Assembly: GCA_947069175.1 (NCBI GenBank)
Contig: CAMTDV010000028.1
Location: forward strand, 69,362,157 to 69,426,156
Direction: 5' to 3'
DNA: 64,000 nt
Source: Scalesia atractyloides
Taxonomy: Eukaryota; Streptophyta; Magnoliopsida; Asterales; Asteraceae
Position numbers and translations under genes: made by a program. This document shows, piece by piece, positions 36,484-47,734 of this stretch (its first letter is position 1; each line of letters opens with the position of its first letter). Below the pieces are notes generated by a model. That model worked only from the letters and a program-made list of their open reading frames with translations, was not told where the DNA came from and did no database searches.

Positions 36484-39400
36484 TGTCACACCCCGGCTTT
36501 TCTAGCCAAATCCAATCACCGGTGACCCGGGTGAGGAATATCGTGACGTAAGTTGATATCATCATAGTTAATTAAACACAGCACATCGGAAGTCTTGGAG
36601 TTTAAATTACTATTACAAACCAATTGTTCAAAATACAAAATAATATACAGACAGCTCGTAATAGAAGATCCACAGGCGGATCGCAAATTGTACAAAAGTG
36701 TATAACAGACTTTGGGCAGATCTAGGATTCGCAAGATCCTCTTATCACTACCGAGCACTTCCAGCCTATTTTCGTATTGTACCTGCAAGCTTAGTCTTTT
36801 GAAAATATGTCAGCTTTCGCTGGTAACACCCAACTGAGTCATTTTGAAAACATTTTGAAAATGTTTTTAGTGCACGTTGGCACAAAGTCTTTTATAACTT
36901 GGGAAAGTTACTTTGTAACCTTGTTAACATATTCACTTGTTTGTCCATACATACAGGGCCCAGTACGGAGACCGAGACATGATTAACGTACACACCACTT
37001 ACGAACTCACGAAGGAGTTATCCCCAACTTTGTGGGTAAATGCATTTGAGCGTTTGTCAGGTGTATGCCTACATCTCGCGCTAAGGTCGTGGCCATTATC
37101 TAATGTAATGAGCCGAGGATATCCAGGACACGGTAGTTAACCCCCGATGTTTAAGTTATCAAACGAAACTGATTAAAATGAAATATGCAGATTTACTAGC
37201 CACAATCCGGCATTCGATTGATCCCATTTCCGACCAAGCGGTAATAGTTTACCGTAACCCAAGCCCTATAGGGGAAATAAGTGACAGTATTTACCTGAGC
37301 TAGTCTTCATTTAAATGCAAGATTTAATAAATCAGCCGTACACAAAAGTACTAAGTGCAGATAGCATTTACCGAAAGTCTCTAGTCTGGATTATGGCATA
37401 AGCTAACCAATTAAATACTAACGGTCTTATTTAAGTCATAGACTTAGACCGAGTAGTGTATAGGATCAAAACGTATAATGCTTGATTAAACGATGATTGG
37501 ATAGAATGTAGTTTAAACCCAACAAATACTTTGACTTGTATAATATAGGTAAACCACAAACATTCTGGATTTTGAGACTTAAATGACAAGGTTAGACCCG
37601 TTTCAGTTAATTTCCGTAAACTAGTTACATATACTTAACCGTAAGCATATCAGCGATATCGGGTAACCGGATAAGTCTTGGACAAATTCTATATGCCATT
37701 ATTCTTTAAATAAGTTAATATCGGTAGGATATCAACTTATATGCCCGTTAAGGTTTTAAAATGAAACTATGTCTCATAAGGGCATTTCAGTAATTATATA
37801 CCGTATAAAGAAACTTGAATATAATTTAAGGTTATACTGATAAGTATTCTAGAAAAAAATTATTTTATGATATAATATCAGTAGGATATTGATTATATGT
37901 GTAATTTATCCTTTATGACCAAACTATGCACCGAAGGGGCATTTTGGTCATTTTACACATAGTTTTATAAATTATTTGGGATTTTGAGTTTATATCATAT
38001 ACCTACTGTAAAAATATTTAAAATAAGTTTTGAAATCAGTAGGTAACAAGTCTTGGTTGATTAATATAGTTTAAAACCACGCTATGCGTCGAAACAGCGC
38101 TTATGTCGTAAAATGACGATTTATGCGACATTTAATGAAAACTGATGTTAAGGTCTGGTAAACATGTCTTAGATATGTTTTTTAACATAACATATTAGTG
38201 GGTAAAAAGATTTATTTTGAAAAGTGTGATTAAAACCATTTTAAGAGCCACAAGGGCTTTATCGTCATTTATGGACATAATACAAGGACTTGTTCTTAAA
38301 CTCAGTTTACAACCTGATTTGACATCCCAAATAATCCTACTTATAATATTACATCAGTAGGAACCTTATTTTCAAGTTCATTATTGTTTAAACCTTATTT
38401 TACATAAAATGAAATTTTTGTCAAAATGGCATAATTATGGAACTTGTGCCTAAACTCAGATTCTGATTATGATCTTGTAATATAACCTCAGAGGATTATA
38501 CTACATTATATTACGATCATAATGCAACCTTAGATCAGTAGCTAACTAATCTAAATCGGGTCAGGATCGAAAGTCAAAGTAGAAGTCAAACTTTGCGACT
38601 TTCGGTTTCGAAGGACCCTAGAACTGAAATTGACGAGCCGAACATGTTCGTACATGTTCTAATAATTATTACCAACTTGTTTAAGTGTAAAAATAGGTTT
38701 CATAACATATATAAGCTTATATTACAAATTTTCTGAAAAATGGCGTGTTTGACTTTTTAATAATTAAACTTTGACCCGTCAATTGGTCTAGCAAACGTGA
38801 TCTTTAGGAGGTGCCCTTAATAGGGATTAACACCTACCTTATTATGATCACTTAGCCATGTTCGTTATGAACAATGGCTGGACCATAATGGTCTTAACCG
38901 AAAGTCAAGGCGTTTTCCGTAAAACGCTTGACTTTTGGCTATAAAAGCCTATAAACGAAAATGCAAGAGAAAGGAACACTTACAAGTGCTTCCTAGAATG
39001 CAATAGAACAAAGTTGGATGCTCCTTTCAGTTAGGAACTTCTAGAGGAGGGAGATAGAATGTGAAATGAGAAAGGTGCAAGTTCAAATAGTGAATCTTGG
39101 CACCTATTTATAGTTGGAGAGCTTGAAGGAGGTGATGCCATGTGTTAAGGGGTGTTAGAGGAAGCCTACAAGTGTCCTAAAACGTGGCATAGCTGTTTGA
39201 AAGTCCATGGTTTCGAAACAATGGATTTTGGCAACACGTGTGGAGGCCAAACAAAAATTCTGCAGACACAGGCCTCTCGCTCCCCGCGAGAGACATGACC
39301 AATGTCTCTCGCGCCCCATGGTCAGTTTCAAAGTTTGTCACTTTTAGCCCCTCAACTTATTAAACCCTCCTAAAACACCTTTAAAGCATATTTAGCCCTC

Positions 39401-39971
39401 CGTAGCCAACATTTGGCATACCCGGGAGTATGCCAGGCATTGTCTAGCTCTCAGTTCGTTAAAAGGTCACTCAGAGGTATAAATTAACATGTTGACACTT
39501 TTAACCCCTCAGTTATCCAACTTTCACGTTTAAACGGATTTAATCCCTCTTGTCCAACAAATGGGATGTCTGAGAGTTAGGACTTTGTAAAGGATCACTC
39601 AGAGGCTCATTTTTAGCATGTTGACTCTGATGTCACTCAGAGGCTGGGCATGTTGACATATCAGTCACTCAGAGGCTGGGCATGTTGATATATCAGTCAC
39701 TCAGAGGCCATGTTTAGGTATATTGACATATCAGTCATTCAGAGGCTAAGTTTAAACATGTTGACATATCAGTCACTCAGAGGCTAAGTTTAAGGATGTT
39801 GACATATCAGTCACTCAGAGGCTAAGTGTATGCATGTTGACATCAGAAGGTCACTCAGAGGCTCTGTTTAAGCATGTTGACACCTTTAGTCCTTATTAGT
39901 CTTTAATAGACTATAATAAAAATATGACACGTGTCACTATAATATTGGACACGATTTTACGAGGTGTTACA
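36484..39971 (-). repeat. 3' LTR of element Z
   Basis: On the minus strand it starts TGTAACACCTCG (39971) and ends ...TGTGACA (36484); 3488 bp. Same family as LTR W. The flank on the W side ends TCTTA (36479-36483), the expected half of a 5-bp TSD. It contains a tandem tract (39585-39900) of ATGTTGACATATCAGTCACT-type units. Confidence 0.85.
39285..39313. other. GC-rich hairpin in LTR Z
   Basis: CGCGAGAGACAT pairs perfectly with ATGTCTCTCGCG across a 5-nt loop. LTR W has a degraded version near 28515-28545, and LTR X has related CGCGAG motifs near 61930-62000. Confidence 0.6.
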
Positions 39972-39990
39972 TCCTCACCCCCTTAAAAGA
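39972..39990 (-). other. Polypurine tract of Z
   Basis: AAGGGGGTGAGGA on the minus strand directly before LTR Z. Confidence 0.75.
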
Positions 39991-40008
39991 AATCTCGTCC
40001 TCGAGATT

Positions 40009-40710
40009 TTATTCAAAAAGATGGGGGTACTTTTGTCGCATAATGGACTCAACCTCCCATGTATACTCGGGACCTTTAAAGGCATCCCACTTAACCTTAA
40101 CTATAGGTATCTTTTTCCTTCGGATATTCTTAACCTATCGATCCTCGATCGATACCGATTTCTCAACAAACTTCAAGTTTTCATCAATTTGCACATCATG
40201 TTGTGACATAGCTAGTGACTCATCAGATAGACATTTCTTAAGGTTAGATATGTGGAATACATCATGAATTCCACTAAGTTCCTCTAGCAGTCTGAGCTTA
40301 TAAGCTACAGTGCCGACACATTCGATTATCTCAAATGGTCATATATATCTTGGGCTTAATTTGCCCTTCCTTCCAAATCTCATTACACCTTTCCAAGGTG
40401 ATACTTTTAGCATGACTTTGTCCCCTACTTGGAACTTGAGAGGTTTACGCCTCTTGTCAGCATAACTCTTTTGCCTATCTCGGGCAACTTTGAGTCTATC
40501 ACGGATTTGCACTATCTTATTCGTGGTCTCCAGGATAATATCTGGTCCTAATACTTGGGCTTCCCTGACTTTTGCCCAGCACATGGGCGTTCGGCATTTT
40601 CTCCCATATAAGGCTTCATAAGGAGCGGCCTTGATGCTCGTATGATAACTATTATTATAGGAGAATTCTATTAGGGGTAAGTGGTCATCCCAACTTCCAC
40701 CTAGATCAAT
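40009..40710 (-). pseudogene. Z integrase end and chromodomain-like tail
   Basis: From 40710: GGSWDDHLPLIEFSYNN, EALYGRKCRTP, then RQKSYADKRRKPL, FQVGDKVMLKVSPWKG and a tail ending IPIVKVKW...YTWEVES...KYPHLFE with stop at 40009-40011. This is the C-terminal integrase plus chromo-like end of Ty3 pol. Frameshifts or stops near 40339 and 40140 break it. The frame upstream is interrupted by the solo LTR at 40711, and it resumes at 43427. Confidence 0.8.
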
Positions 40711-40891
40711 TGTAACATCCGTCAAAAACCGGATTTACCAAACCCGCTCCGTTTATTAACCGAACAATCAGTTAAAAATTTCGTTGCGTATTAATGCCCA
40801 AATTAATTTTAAACGATACATAATTAATAAACATATTAGAACATAAAAGTTACTTTTGAAAAGTATTAAAAATAATGAAATAAAAATAAAA

Positions 40892-40973
40892 GGCTGAAGC
40901 CGGGTTTCGAACCCGGGTCAACCAGTTATAAGCCAACGATTTAACTCACACGCGCTCAACCACTCCGCCACTT
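40892..40973 (-). other. Antisense serine/leucine-tRNA-like module
   Basis: On the minus strand: GGCGGAGTGGTTGAGCG, a long variable-arm-like stretch, then CCCGGGTTCGAAACCCGG, followed by TTTTATTTTTATTTC. The layout is A-box, B-box and T-run terminator. Confidence 0.55.
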
Positions 40974-41229
40974 GTGTTTCTTGTTCATTATTAGAAACAA
41001 CTAATTCAAATACACAAACTCGAATTCAAACTAACGCGCCCAATCGCAGTCGTCGGAAATCCCGACGATTTCGCCGAGATTGGACGGTTTCTTCTGATTT
41101 AACCGACGTATTAACCTTAACATCGGTTATAACCGATGTCCAGTCCGCGACATCCGTCATAACCGCCAGAAAACTTATTGACCGACGAATCAAGACTGAA
41201 ATCAGACCCCATGCGTCTCGATTCTTCCC

Positions 41230-41236
41230 TATAAAT
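41230..41236 (+). promoter_or_regulatory. LTR TATA box
   Basis: TATAAAT at the same place as in the other family-B LTRs, followed by a leader with repeated CGCCGGAAA motifs. Confidence 0.6.
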
Positions 41237-41823
41237 CCACCCACAACTCACTGGTAGCCCTTTCGCTCAAAATCGCACAAATTCTCGACGTAATTTCACT
41301 CGCCGGAAAATATCTGCAAGTCGCCGGAAAACCGAGACTCACATCCACACGGTAATTCCCTCGACTTTTTCTGTTTCAATCCATTGTTAGTCTGTTACTA
41401 ACACAAATCCACCATCCAGAATCAATCCTAGACGACGTTGTCGGAATTCCTGCCTTCGCCGGAAAACTTCTGAAACTTTCAGAATCACGCTGAGAGCCGG
41501 TAGGAACATTCAAACTTCTGTTAATCTTTGTTTAAGTACCTCAATTTCATAATTAACCGAACAGAACTGTTAATTGATTATAACAGCCGAAGTTCACTAT
41601 CAGAGCCGACGGACCTCTGCCGGAGTTCTGTGAAAGACACGGATCGGTACCTCCTTTCCCCCAAACTCTCTCCATTCATTACCTTTCAAATACTTATAAT
41701 GTTTGAAAATCAAATTAGGCATAAATCAGTCAAAACAGTCGGACTTTTTTTTTCTGAGTAAAGTTTAACGAAGAAGATGAAGGCGGGTTATAATATAAGT
41801 TTAATTAAAATCAGTTTATGAAC

Positions 41824-41900
41824 AGGTTAGACACACAGTCCAGCGGTGGACTGTGTGCGAACAAATACACATACGACGCGAGTTCGAATCCTGTCCCAAC
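41824..41900 (+). other. tRNA-like module 1 of solo LTR array
   Basis: Hairpin CACACAGTCCA / TGGACTGTGTG and GAGTTCGAATCC (B-box-like). Confidence 0.6.
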
Positions 41901-41992
41901 CTTACTCTCTTGAAATAAAAAAATTGCCTTTTTAACCGAACCGGGTTAACTCTCAAAATTATGTTAAGTATAATAAAAACCAGATTATTAAC

Positions 41993-42072
41993 CAGGTTAG
42001 ACACACAGTCCAGCGGTGGACTGTGTGCACGGTAACCCACAGGTCCCGGGTTCGAGACCTGTGGTCAGCACC
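41993..42072 (+). other. tRNA-like module 2 of solo LTR array
   Basis: Same hairpin, then CCACAGGTC / GACCTGTGG hairpin carrying GGGTTCGAG. It begins 169 bp after the previous module. Confidence 0.6.
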
Positions 42073-42163
42073 GGTTCGATGCATTTAAAATCCTTTTTAA
42101 AAATAAATAATTTCTGGAAAAATCTAAATAGTATATAAGTATAATTAAAAACAGAATTATTTC

Positions 42164-42241
42164 GGGTTAGACACGTAGCTCAGTCGGCAGAGCTGCGTGC
42201 ACGCGAACGGGAGGTCTCGGGTTCGAGCCTCACCCGGCGCA
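42164..42241 (+). other. tRNA-like module 3 of solo LTR array
   Basis: TAGCTCAGTCGG (A-box-like) and GGTTCGAGCCTC (B-box-like), with a compensated D-arm-like hairpin CACGTAGCTC / GAGCTGCGTG. It begins 171 bp after the previous module. Confidence 0.65.
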
Positions 42242-42261
42242 TACACTTACACAATAAAACC

Positions 42262-42320
42262 GGTCAACAAGTCAACGGTCAACAGTCAACAGTCAACAGT
42301 CAACGGTCAAAAAGTCAACA
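42262..42320. promoter_or_regulatory. GTCAAC array (W-box-like)
   Basis: Eight GTCAAC/GTCAAA units in about 60 bp. Confidence 0.45.
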
Positions 42321-42734
42321 TTTTTATTTTTTTTATTTATTTATTTTATTTAAAAATCAATTAAAAATACTTAAATATAACATTTTTTAAGTTAGAAAAT
42401 AGCCTAAAACTCACAAAAATATATCCAAAAATTCTATTAAAGTTGTTAATAAAATCCATTTATTTACCTTACTTTTTCATTATTAATTAGGTTAGTTATT
42501 CCTCGTCGATCAACCCTCTAAACTCGTGCGCAATCATCATCATTCACCGAACGCACCCACTGTGAGTGAATCTCTACAAATTCCCCGTTTAAATCACGTT
42601 TTTGGGGTGTATCATGTGTCCTACTATTTATTATATTTAAATCATTGTGCATACATCATATCATGAATAAATGTGTATTCAGCTTGTATAAACTGTTTGT
42701 GTGGTTATTGTTTAGATTTAATTTATTATTTTCA

Positions 42735-42940
42735 GTACATGCAATTTCATAGGCCGCCGCTCCCCATTACATTATGAGCGTTGAGCATGTTCCCCATTAC
42801 ATTGTGAGCGTGAACCTGGCGTGCCAACATACGATCGGCTCCGTTTGATTGAGCCTTGATCGCACAGACATTTATCATTTTCAGTACATGCAATACGATC
42901 GGCTCCGTTTGATTGAGCCTTGATCGCACAGTTTCATTCA
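42735..42940 (+). repeat. ACGATCGGCTCCG repeats in solo LTR
   Basis: Two copies of a roughly 60-bp unit with ACGATCGGCTCCGTTTGATT. The same unit recurs inside the gag-only element (49410-50150) but not in that element's LTRs. Confidence 0.8.
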
Positions 42941-43426
42941 TGTTATATATTTATGCAAGTTGATATGTTATTGTATGCTGCTGGTTTGTTAATGTATGTT
43001 ATTGTTTGTTGTTGTGTGATATCGTATGCTAATGGTTTGTTATTGTATGCTAATTGTTGTAATTGTATGTTTATTTACGTTTGTTCATATATGAATAGTG
43101 CACAATTTTTCATATAAAATACAACAAGAAATAAATAATAAACGTTTTCTAACAAGGTTCACTCGCCAACTTTTTGTTGATCCAAAAACCATTTTTACAT
43201 ATGATACAGGTGAGCAGGAAGAAGCAAGGAAAACATAGGAAATTGCCTTAGAAGAAAAATAATGAAGTTTAGAAGGATGAATAGAACATATTGTATTTGT
43301 TTGATATGAATGTATGATCTCTTTTAAATTGAAATGATAAATATGAAACGTTAATAAATGTCATGAGCTTTGATGATAACCCAATCATGCCCCGATCACC
43401 TTTCCGCTGCGGGTCGGGGTGTGACA

Positions 43427-44324
43427 TCAATCACACATGCTCTAAGCATGTCTTCCAAGGTTTGAATAGTATGCTCACTTTGTCCCTCTGTCTGTGGGTG
43501 GTAAGCCGTACTAAAGTTTAATCTTGTGCCTAAAGATTGTTGGAAACTTTTCCAAAAATGAGAGGTATATATAGTATCTCTATCAGATATAATAGATATC
43601 GGCACACCATGTAGGGACACAATCTTGTCCACATATAATTTAGCCAACTTATCAGAATTATAAGTTTCTTTAATTGGCAGGAAATGTGCTGACTTGGTCA
43701 GTCTATCCACAATGACCCAAATCGTGTCATTACCACGTTTGGTCTTAGGTAACTTGGTAATCAAATCCATAGTTACCATTTCCTATTTCTGAATGGGAAT
43801 TTCAAGTTGTTGTAGAAGTCCTGACAGTTTTTGATGTTCATATTTAACTTGCGAACACGTCAGGCATTAGCTACATACGTGGCTATGGATTTCTTCAAAC
43901 CCATCCACCAATAATTCTTTTTCAAATCTTGATACATCTTGTCACCACCCGGGTGAACTGAGTATCTTGAATTATGCTCTTCTTGGAGGATTAGATCTCT
44001 AAGTCCTCCAAAGATTGGAACCCAGATTCTTCCATTAAATTTAAGGATTCCATCCTTTCCAGGCATTAACTGATCAACACTTCTGCCTAATCCTTCATTA
44101 AGAACATTAGCCTCTAACAAGGCTTGCTTTTGTGCATCTAATATCCTCTCATTTATGCTATTTCTGAGCTCTATGCTCCTGGCATTAATCCTAATGGGCG
44201 TAACCCTTTCCTTGAGACTTAAGGCGTCAACAATGACATTTGCCTTGCCAGGATGATAGTGAATTTTGCAATCATTATCATTAAGTGTTTCCATCCAGCA
44301 GCGTTGTCGCATGTTCAAATCCTT
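43427..44324 (-). pseudogene. Z RNase H end and integrase
   Basis: On the minus strand: QRCWMETLNDNDCKIHYHPG and ADALS relic (RNase H end), ...HPGGDKMYQDLKKNYWW (integrase zinc-binding region), then MDLITKLP, ISIISDRD and HPQTEGQSE, the three acidic regions of the integrase core. A stop lies between the two frames near 43860, and the next frame starts at 43779. The tail CVID joins GGSWDDHL at 40710 across the solo LTR. The 5' side is interrupted by the gag-only element. Confidence 0.8.
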
Positions 44325-44510
44325 TGTAACATCCGTCAAAAAAACGGATTTTACCAAACCCGCTCCGTTTATTAACCGAACAATCAGTTAAAAATTTCGT
44401 TGCGAATTTAATGCCCAAAATAATTTTAAAAGATACATAATTAATTATTAAATTGGAATATATACTTTCTTTTTGAAAAACTGTTAAAATTAAGAAAATA
44501 AAAATAAAAT

Positions 44511-44592
44511 GTTTCTGCCGGGTTTCGAACCCGGGTCAGTCAACCGGTTCAGCAGAAACTTAACACACACACACTCAACCACTGCGCCACTT
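44511..44592 (-). other. Antisense serine/leucine-tRNA-like module (5' LTR)
   Basis: On the minus strand: TGGCGCAGTGGTTGAG (A-box-like TGGCGCAGTGG), then CCCGGGTTCGAAACCCGG, then T-rich ATTTTATTTTTATTTTC. Confidence 0.55.
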
Positions 44593-44850
44593 GCATTTCT
44601 TGTGAATTAATGGAGACAAATAATTCATATCATAAATCTCAAATTGAAATAAAGACGCGCCCAAATGCAGTCGTCGGAAATCCCGGCGATCTCGCGAGAT
44701 TGGACAGTTTCTTCAAGTCTTAACGTAAACATTTAAACCTACATCGGTTATAACCGACGCCTGAACCCGCGACACAAGCTATAACCGCCGGAAAGTTTTT
44801 AACCGACGAATCAAGTCGGAAATCGGACCAAATTCATCGATGACCTGCCC

Positions 44851-44857
44851 TATAAAT
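44851..44857 (+). promoter_or_regulatory. LTR TATA box (5' LTR)
   Basis: TATAAAT about 526 bp into the LTR. The tRNA-like array starts about 440 bp downstream, so it would lie in the transcribed R/U5 leader. Confidence 0.65.
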
Positions 44858-45293
44858 ACCTCCTCGAACCTCTGCAAGCTTTTTCGCTCAAAACCGCACC
44901 TTTACCCGACGTAATTTCACTCGCCGGAAAACTTCTGCACATCGCCGGAAAACCGAACCCTTCACTTCTGAGCCTTACTGAACCCCCAGAGCTTATACCG
45001 AAGTCACCCACATCCATTTCAAGCTTTCTGAAGACTCTCCGCCGCAGGACACACGTCGCCGGAAGTGTCTGCTGTCACCGGAGTTTCGCCGGAGAAACAG
45101 AGGAGTCCAGTCGGTATACCTTACGCTTAATCCTTCATTCTTTTTATTTAATCTCACATGTAATTAACCATCAGACACTAACGAACATGATTTAATCTTC
45201 GAACCAGTCGGACTTCCGATTCTGGTTAAAATCTAACGAAGAAGACGAAGTGTCCGTTGTCTATAAGTTTAATTTAAATCAAGTTATAACTCG

Positions 45294-45372
45294 GGTTAGA
45301 CACACAGTCCAGCGATGGACTGTGTGCACATTAAACACGTAAACGTCTCGAGTTCGAATCTTGTTCCACGCA
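45294..45372 (+). other. tRNA-like module 1 (5' LTR)
   Basis: CACACAGTCCA hairpin with one loop change, then GAGTTCGAATC. Confidence 0.6.
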
Positions 45373-45463
45373 TGCTTGCCTTAATAAAAATGTCTTTTTT
45401 TGTTAACCGAACCGGAGTCACCGCTGTACATGTTAAGTTTAATAATAACCGGAATAATAACCA

Positions 45464-45540
45464 AGATAGACACAGTCCAGCGGTGGACTGTGTGAATGTT
45501 TAAACACACGTCACGAGTTCGAATCCGGACTACCGCACCG
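45464..45540 (+). other. tRNA-like module 2 (5' LTR)
   Basis: CACAGTCCA / TGGACTGTG hairpin and GAGTTCGAATCC (matches the B-box consensus well). Spacing 170 bp. This unit has no counterpart in the solo LTR array. Confidence 0.6.
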
Positions 45541-45632
45541 GTCCGGATTCGAACTATCCAACCTTTTTAAATAAGGCGGAACTGAGATTATTTAATTGTA
45601 TATAAGTATAATAAAAATCAGGTTATATAACA

Positions 45633-45712
45633 AGTTAAACACACAGTCCAGCGGTGGACTGTGTGTTAACCTAAACCACAGGTCCCGGGTTCGAGACCTG
45701 TGGAGCGCACCG
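45633..45712 (+). other. tRNA-like module 3 (5' LTR)
   Basis: CACACAGTCCA hairpin plus CCACAGGTC / GACCTGTGG hairpin with GGGTTCGAG. Spacing 169 bp. Confidence 0.6.
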
Positions 45713-45800
45713 AGTCACTGATTAAAATCTTTTTAGAAATAAGTTGATTTTCGGATTAAGCTAATTAATATATAAATATAATTAAAAACATAAATATTTC

Positions 45801-45880
45801 GGGTTAGACACGTAGCTCAGTTGGTAGAGCTGCGTGCACGCGTACGGGAGGTCTCGGGTTCGAGCCTCACTCAGCGCACA
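45801..45880 (+). other. tRNA-like module 4 (5' LTR)
   Basis: A-box-like TAGCTCAGTTGG at 45813-45824 and B-box-like GGTTCGAGCCT at 45857-45867; 32 nt lie between them. D-arm-like hairpin CACGTAGCTC / GAGCTGCGTG. A T7 run lies about 65 nt downstream. The 5' and 3' ends cannot form an acceptor stem. Confidence 0.65.
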
Positions 45881-45897
45881 CATACACGCATACGAAC

Positions 45898-45941
45898 CGG
45901 TCAAAGTCAACAGTCAATGGTCAACGGTCAAAAAAGTCAAC
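45898..45941. promoter_or_regulatory. GTCAAC array (5' LTR)
   Basis: Six closely spaced GTCAAC/GTCAAA/GTCAAT motifs. Confidence 0.4.
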
Positions 45942-46957
45942 ATTTTTTTATTTTTTTATTTATTTATTTTAATTAAAAATCAATTAAAAATACTTAAAAA
46001 TAACATTTTTAAGGTTAGAAAATAGCCTTAAACTCACAAAAATACACCCAACAATCCTACTAAAATGGATTAATAAAATCCGTTTACTTACCAAACCATA
46101 ATGCTATTTATCTAGGTTAATTTCACTCGTGGTTAAAACCACTTCGCGTGCATTCAACATCATCAACCGAACGCACCCACTGTGAGTGAATCTTACAACT
46201 CCCCCTTTTTAATTACACGTTTTGGGGTGTGTCATGTGTTACAAAATAATTAACTCGTTTATTTAAACTTGTGCCATACCATATTGTGATCTAAACTTAG
46301 ATTGTTTATATTGTTGTGGTGATGTATTTCATTTTGTCAACTTTTATGAAAGTCATTCATTAAGCCCATTAGTTCCTCGTGGGAGACGAGTTGAGCAACG
46401 CGTGCCTCAAAACAAATCCATTATTGTTCATGTGTGTTTTATTGAGTTTATATTGTTTGTAGTTATGTATTTTATATTGTCAAGTTTATGCAATTCATTC
46501 ATTAGGCCCATCAGTTCCTCGTGAGAGACGAGTTGAGCAACGCGTGCCTCTAAACGATCCATTATTGTTCATGTGTGTATTGTTTATTATTAAATTGATT
46601 GGTAATAAGTTTACATCCATTTTTACTCATGTGTGGTTGTGCACTTATTTTATAATCAATTAAATAAACTTGTTCATATGTTTTCCATAGGATTCACTCG
46701 CCAACTTTTTGTTGATCCAAAAAACCTTTTTACACATGATACAGGTGAACAGGATGAAGCAAGGAAAACATAGGAAATGCCTTAGAAGAAAACAATGAAG
46801 CCTAGATTGATATTTAGGACATGTTGTAATATTGATTGTAATTTTCCATTAAAGTGTATTAATGAATATGAAACGTTAAAATAAATGTCATGAGCTTTGA
46901 TGATAACCCAATCATGCCCCGATCACCTTTTCCGCTGCAGGTCGCGGTGTGACAGAT

Positions 46958-46970
46958 TGGTATCAGAGCC
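46958..46970 (+). other. Primer binding site, tRNA-iMet
   Basis: TGGTATCAGAGCC, 3 nt after the 5' LTR. Confidence 0.9.
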
Positions 46971-47734
46971 ATGACTATAGGGATATAGGATAGGTTATTA
47001 GACCCTTAGAGCCTATACTATAGTCTGCCTAAATTTTAATTGATGAGGTGGTTACACACAAACTTATGATATTTATTTGTTTCATATTTGTTTATACTTA
47101 CAGTCAAACATACATACTTATATACATATTCATTATACATATATCAATGTTCATATATTCAATTCATTTTCATACTCTCATTATTCAAAGATTTTGTTGC
47201 AATTTTCAAATCTCATCAAAGTAAGTTCTGCGACGGGCATGTAGTAACTGGAAGGGTACAAGTACCGGTAGTCGGAACGTCCTGTCTAGGTTGGCGTTCG
47301 TATAAATCCAATATAACGGACCAGTTTGCCTACCTGGGGACTAACGATGAGAGTACGAAGGACCTATTAGGCCAAAGCATGCCACACCAAACGTCGTTCG
47401 AACTAACCCACTTTGAGGTGTCACCGTGTCTACACCTGGACACATTCCGAATACCATACGTTGTATACATATTTCTCGATTTTCTCCGGGTTTTAGTGTA
47501 CGCAACCAGGCTAACACATGCGAACCATATGAAAAACCCGGTATTCATGGGGGCCCACATGATTACGAAGGTGAAGTATGGCGGCATGTAGGGCCTAATG
47601 GCGAGCAAAGCCCAAGACATCCTATGGATGTAGTAGATTTATTTTTCTATAATTATTTTATGAATGTTCATTCCTAGTGCGACCCATGATCCCAAAAACA
47701 TCCAGCTCATACTCTTGACATGTATTCCTTGTAG
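46971..47734 (+). other. Leader between primer site and gag
   Basis: First half AT-rich, second half (47217-47640) of mixed composition. No ATG-started ORF with recognisable domain. It may hold packaging signals (inference). Confidence 0.4.

Larger units (their letters stand above)
40711..43426 (+). repeat. Solo LTR, family B
   Basis: 2716 bp, starts TGTAACATCC and ends GTGTGACA. It is flanked by a perfect TCAAT duplication (40706-40710 and 43427-43431) and interrupts the Z integrase frame. No primer site or polypurine tract is next to it. It formed by LTR-LTR recombination of a full element. Confidence 0.9.
44325..46954 (+). repeat. 5' LTR of the gag-only element
   Basis: TGTAACATCC to GTGTGACA. 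It holds an antisense tRNA-like module, TATA box, CGCCGGAAA-rich leader, four tRNA-like units at about 169-bp spacing, a GTCAAC array, two copies of a CGAGTTGAGCAACGCGTGCC repeat (46370-46560) and a conserved end starting ATTCACTCGCCAACTT. Confidence 0.9.

Noticed and set aside
47088..47591. 167-codon ORF in the TR-GAG leader
   Set aside because: It starts with TTG and not ATG, lies in the leader, and has no domain I recognise.
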